This document shows positions 44,001 to 45,337 of a stretch of DNA of 45,337 bases, in pieces; within the stretch, counting starts at the first letter, position 1, and each line of letters begins with the position of its first letter. This DNA is from an uncultured Clostridia bacterium (GTDB lineage: Bacteria > Bacillota > Clostridia > UBA1381), in the NCBI GenBank assembly GCA_934476075.1, contig CAKSNH010000017.1, positions 1 through 45,337 of the forward strand, in the 5' to 3' direction. The position numbers and the translations under genes are program-made. The notes beneath the pieces are model-generated. The model was not told where the DNA came from. It saw only the letters and a program-made list of their open reading frames with translations, and did no database searches.

Positions 44001-44905
44001 CAGAAAGTGCGGAAAAATATGTTATTGCAAATAATCCGATTTCGATTACACCAAGTTCGGGCGGTTCAGGCGGTTCGGGCGGCGGAAGTGGTTTGACAAC
44101 GTACAAAATCACGGTAACACAGCCGCAGAACGGTAAAATAAGTCCGGACAGTGTGAATGTGAACAGCGGTGACAGCAAGAAATTTGTTATTACACCGAAT
44201 GACGGATATGAAATTGAGGACGTATTGGTAAACGGTGTGAGTGTGGGTAAGGTAAGCGAGTACACATTTGAAAATGTGAAGTCGGCGGCTGAAATAACGG
44301 CAGTTATGAAAAAGACCGAAAACGGCGATACTCCGCAAAATCCTGTCAAGACAGATTGGTCAAATCCGTTTAAGGATATTGCCGAGGGCGATTGGTTCTA
44401 TAAGAATGTTAAGTATGTAAATGAGAACGGATTGATGAACGGTGTTGAAGAAGATGTATTCGACCCGAACGGTGATGTTACAAGAGCAATGTTTGTAACC
44501 GTTCTTTACAGAATGGAGCAAGAACCAAAGACAGGTACGGCAACATTCGCCGATGTGGACGCTGACAGTTATTATTCATCGGCGGTTGCATGGGCAGAGG
44601 AGAATAACATTGTAAACGGTGTTTCGGATACCGAATTTGCACCAAACGACAATATCTCGCGTGAACAAATGGCAGCGATAGTTTACAGATATGCAAAATA
44701 CAAAGGATATGATTTGGCTGTAAACACAAATGCTGACTATACCGATAATGACAGTATTTCGGAATATGCAAAAGAGGCGGTAAACTGGTTATCCGAAAAA
44801 GAAATTATGTCGGGTAATCCTGACGGCAGCTTTGCTCCGCAGGCTAATTCAACAAGAGCTGAATCGGCAGCGGTGTTCCAGAGAGTTATTGAAAATTTAG
44901 AATAG
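38048..44905 (+). CDS. Giant SLH-anchored surface protein B2
   Basis: A 2285-residue paralogue of B1. Signal peptide 1-29 (MLQKLKRVISAAVAGAMLVC, ends SFAD). Residues 30-320: shared N-terminal beta-rich domain (GGFLIDTVEGD, KDYIFGRKYGFLGMNSS, IMLDTALGYQ, LAFGHWNNLASTVFDFTPD). Central module at about 917-1116: IPIPDKLYFYAGGF, GAGGGIDKLYETIY, VPPITLLLSGE, IPDKIPLVGGKEIGSAELGV and GVTYYWGGDVDFAFG. Then Ig-like domains including LPPRLQISSPYNGGFYENSV (about 1620), a duplicated 90-residue repeat (about 1812-1995), a Gly/Ser linker, an InlB-B-like repeat (about 2018-2088) and three SLH repeats (about 2107-2285) with TRAMFVTVLYRM, SREQMAAIVYRYAKYKGYDL and TRAESAAVFQRV. It would be held on the cell wall by its SLH domains. 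It differs from B1 in having the duplicated repeat and no FIVAR-like or LTADQEDIS part. Its end is a terminator at 44933. Confidence 0.85.
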   Translation: MLQKLKRVISAAVAGAMLVCALPLHSFADVINKADYEELTDGYIKVDVSAKNGGFLIDTVEGDKLNKADDNKYLLFPDENYDTSYTSFRVKRGDDVKDYIFGRKYGFLGMNSSGVTLVKNEDSISAEWSVDGLTFTQTITLANTKSPLHGMAAISYGVKSTDGRAVDDVKARIMLDTALGYQDYAVYELTQKDSTYKQVQQEILVDNADGKAYNNALFGYDNPKSPTITAYTVNASVNNTIIAPYQLAFGHWNNLASTVFDFTPDTSLTFTNQYNEKYLTADSAYALYFDMGSVSADGKENVIATNYGVYSNATVNNADKVSINFSSELSAMQLNDAKDAYKSQNDGGKDGDFSVSAQIKNVSSSEIKQVAVAIYPQEGITPYGLSGKLETTATYVKPYSVEIVNMNADEERQVVFNLNAEPLNATDYRKIELRCFDVSGTDGELLSENLLGSRSIYLLCPGATGDRVSFLSTAPEVIYNSGTRHVYIAGQNFNLLKNSSEYDVKLCPTDGGQTITVSPQNFILDAEKNTADLVIDQQLPIGTYQIVFDMKDTAKKDITSDVLTFNVSNDVAYQGGTYGIAAIEKDGEDNYVLNVYRDEEEYADCVTNPQETVLLELRGDFSLKYENGKLVEAEAVSLETVDHKAKSTINISNCLDVEKGKVTVSVENPGSDDQVINIDIDGEVYTTGARTKVWSGVCAISSFENGSKSTLLQYTNEGEPTNDVENSVANTNSIMLVWPGAASTAQTIAGMIMEFRYCQFGQMALEDGEVTSRTPKQRVISFGAQLSPSFLLPSNYDWSERQTSALETVQLKLAKSNYTADQLRDVQERYAEDQAAWEEAESGELNLYIHDILFGGGFIGFNTSVEIGLPSYADGLPSIEGTLDLKVMNSEYEIGVAGTAEMIAFEMEAELRLRSHNGIPIPDKLYFYAGGFTPGINVDGMGIFWIKGAGGGIDKLYETIYPSSAVPPITLLLSGEFALFDVLSARGDVSISPRDLSIGLTNVNIAGIDLIDYAGVECAWYPELRFVAGIQIGIFDIITGSGHLLVEKNKITDKYFWEGYATAAISIPDKIPLVGGKEIGSAELGVNAEKIWGAIHILMLDAGVTYYWGGDVDFAFGKYDAPEATVELNDLSVPVYYDEENKRTLYMKFNNDIHVLASSDNIALMDASTASVSSEADKKVHSVNLGAYNNDNGIFSITFDAQSKLIAETYAKGITIEGYPLVWLDDTKAADDAANKNANAMLNWDEETGKASVTISVTDPSNFNKTMKVTTKTASSITLYSMSKLPTLDSVSLNNNTVTWQGTKFDDFSSIAVYAIGGDDEVYPLYKTDKADEIASGSAAISIPENMPSGEYTIRAVGSTKDESSNPMAVAAEKFNYTNSAQPQAPSFTASLGGDYSIDLKGINSSLYDGYKVTVYEVADGKNVPTIFSNNNIGKDNNGQLADTVTVGGQYSQTITKDKNGNIVNPNLLTAEELEQCTTEENTLGLQAGKQYVAGLRGYKTTSDGNEIVSAETLSKPVTMIAPVKANVLLKAQDAVSVDNIDTVKTADVSVALTSDIAVSGEWSLDDGQQTGTISNKVTSQAINISGAADGTHILKFKGENEFGDGVLTEYMFTVDTLPPRLQISSPYNGGFYENSVIVKGISDAGANVFIGTGESEPQKVTVGENGVFEQPVSLDSTVAYQNIIVYAEDAVGNQSTPITLELTNKEIANPNSVLAMYIDGKECDNTTLEAGTQGKLSLKVKNGSKEITINDDSTAANRIDWRVSAIEGEASVDENGNLTTNKKVNGVVVATLDTQSVYAVLGGVESDRTDKRIEVTASVGEANKSYMTIELDTAIAGMTKDNFVVKNGDKDVEITEVKASADNKTYTLSGSFDPSVTYTVTVNLTGTTSEKTHIIISAPLLIKPEDSEKIAVKASAGKSKKTYLAINLDTAIEGLTKTNFVVKNGDKDVEITDVKASADNKTYTLSGSFSTSATYTVTIDLSGTESAEKYVIANNPISITPSSGGSGGSGGGSGLTTYKITVTQPQNGKISPDSVNVNSGDSKKFVITPNDGYEIEDVLVNGVSVGKVSEYTFENVKSAAEITAVMKKTENGDTPQNPVKTDWSNPFKDIAEGDWFYKNVKYVNENGLMNGVEEDVFDPNGDVTRAMFVTVLYRMEQEPKTGTATFADVDADSYYSSAVAWAEENNIVNGVSDTEFAPNDNISREQMAAIVYRYAKYKGYDLAVNTNADYTDNDSISEYAKEAVNWLSEKEIMSGNPDGSFAPQANSTRAESAAVFQRVIENLE
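43480..44030 (+). repeat. Tandem duplication inside B2
   Basis: Two units of about 90 codons (about 43480-43745 and 43773-44030) encode the same beta-sandwich-like repeat; both contain NFVVKNGDKDVEIT, VKASADNKTYTLSGSF and a YTVT strand. The DNA is still highly similar over about 120 bases (for instance the stretch ending AACAAGACATATACATTGTC), so the duplication or a gene conversion is recent. Confidence 0.85.
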
Positions 44906-44932
44906 TAAGGATTAAGTATTATCCGTAAAATT

Positions 44933-44978
44933 AACCTCTGATTGTTAGATTTTTTAATCTGACTTTCAGGGGTTTTTT
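44933..44978 (+). terminator. Terminator of the second giant pair
   Basis: AACCTCTGA (44933-44941) pairs with TCAGGGGTT (44965-44973); inside, TTAGATT pairs with AATCTGA. Followed by TTTTTT. The right end touches the first unit of the repeat array. Confidence 0.8.
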
Positions 44979-45337
44979 AATTTGTAGGAAATTGCATAAA
45001 ACGCAATGACGAAAAATCAAAAACGCTACCGTGTTCCTATGCCGACAGGCGATGCTTTTAGTCAGAAGCTTTTTTAATTTGTAGGAAATTGCGTAAAAAC
45101 GCAATGACGAAAAATCAAAAATGCTACCTTATTCCCACGCCCGCAGGCGATGCTTTTAGTCAGAAGCTTTTTTAATTTGTAGGAAATTGCGTAAAAACGC
45201 AATGACGAAAAATCAAAAATGCTACCTTATTCCCACGCCCGCAGGCGGTGCTTTTATCAAAAGCTTTTTTAATTTGTAGGAAATTGCGTAAAAACGCAAT
45301 GACGAAAAATCAAAAATGCTACCTTATTCCCACGCCC
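44979..45337 (+). repeat. Tandem array of the 97-98 bp repeat
   Basis: Four units begin at 44979, 45076, 45174 and 45271 (periods 97, 98, 97), the last cut by the window end. Each starts AATTTGTAGGAAATTGC, has TTGCGT/ACGCAA arms, TGACGAAAAATC, GCTACC, a GCAGGC part and an AGAAGC-TTTTTT end. The first unit is the most divergent; units 2 and 3 are almost identical. No reading frame is inside. The array continues outside the window. Confidence 0.9.

Noticed and set aside
44979..45337. CRISPR-like array
   Set aside because: The whole 97-98 base unit is repeated with few changes; there are no short repeats with unique spacers and no cas genes in the window.

Overview
The window looks like chromosomal DNA from a low-GC, Gram-positive clostridial bacterium (Firmicutes/Bacillota). 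The evidence is strong purine-rich ribosome binding sites, TTGACA/TATAAT-type promoters, many intrinsic terminators, a remnant of the sporulation gene for dipicolinate synthase subunit B, S-layer homology (SLH) anchored surface proteins, a FeoA-FeoB fusion, and a pectin (rhamnogalacturonan) lyase with a clostridial-type copper-amine-oxidase-like tail. A gut pectin-degrading clostridium is a reasonable guess, but this is inference from gene content.

Positions 1-5200 hold an array of displaced C-terminal toxin tips and small putative immunity genes from a MuF-type (phage head-morphogenesis) polymorphic toxin. Three tips begin with the same linker, a Gly-rich stretch followed by the HDCNCRCYLEYN motif typical of the MuF C-terminus (one has lost the Cys motif). 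They are followed by different toxin domains: a JAB/JAMM domain (frameshifted), an intact HExxH zincin, and a broken HExxH zincin. A PBECR-like nuclease tip and a YjcQ-family gene sit in the same array. Almost every unit ends in an intrinsic terminator, and four of the terminators share one sequence. A full-length MuF parent is not in the window and would be expected to the left. The array abuts a copy of the 3' end of dpaB.

Positions 5227-12700 are a patchwork: the dpaB 3' fragment, a noncoding stretch, a PL11 rhamnogalacturonan lyase gene preceded by a truncated PL11 pseudogene, a divergent AraC regulator, an AraC remnant, an AAA/DUF4143 ATPase with its own promoter, a palindrome resembling IS ends, a dispersed repeat, and a longer but 5'-truncated dpaB copy. 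Positions 12722-15850 hold the feoAB fusion with a palindrome over its -10 box, followed by two convergent small XRE regulators.

Positions 16099-44978 are the most notable region. A TetR regulator overlaps by 4 bases the first of four giant secreted-protein genes (about 2200-2370 codons each). The four form two tandem pairs, A1-B1 and A2-B2. A proteins are exported, rich in Ig-like repeats, lack an obvious anchor and share a C-terminal tail. B proteins have a shared N-terminal beta-rich domain, a shared uncharacterised central module, an InlB-B-like repeat and three SLH repeats. Within a pair the genes are 14-17 bases apart. The pairs are separated by 488 bases containing a terminator-like hairpin, a strong promoter, an intrinsic terminator inside the leader and a 10-codon leader ORF. 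This suggests a two-component cell-surface assembly (A exported, B anchored), duplicated once and under separate control.

The window ends inside a tandem array of a 97-98 bp repeat whose dispersed single copies occur at 11965 and 15848, with a partial copy at about 5203. No rRNA, tRNA or CRISPR array was seen.
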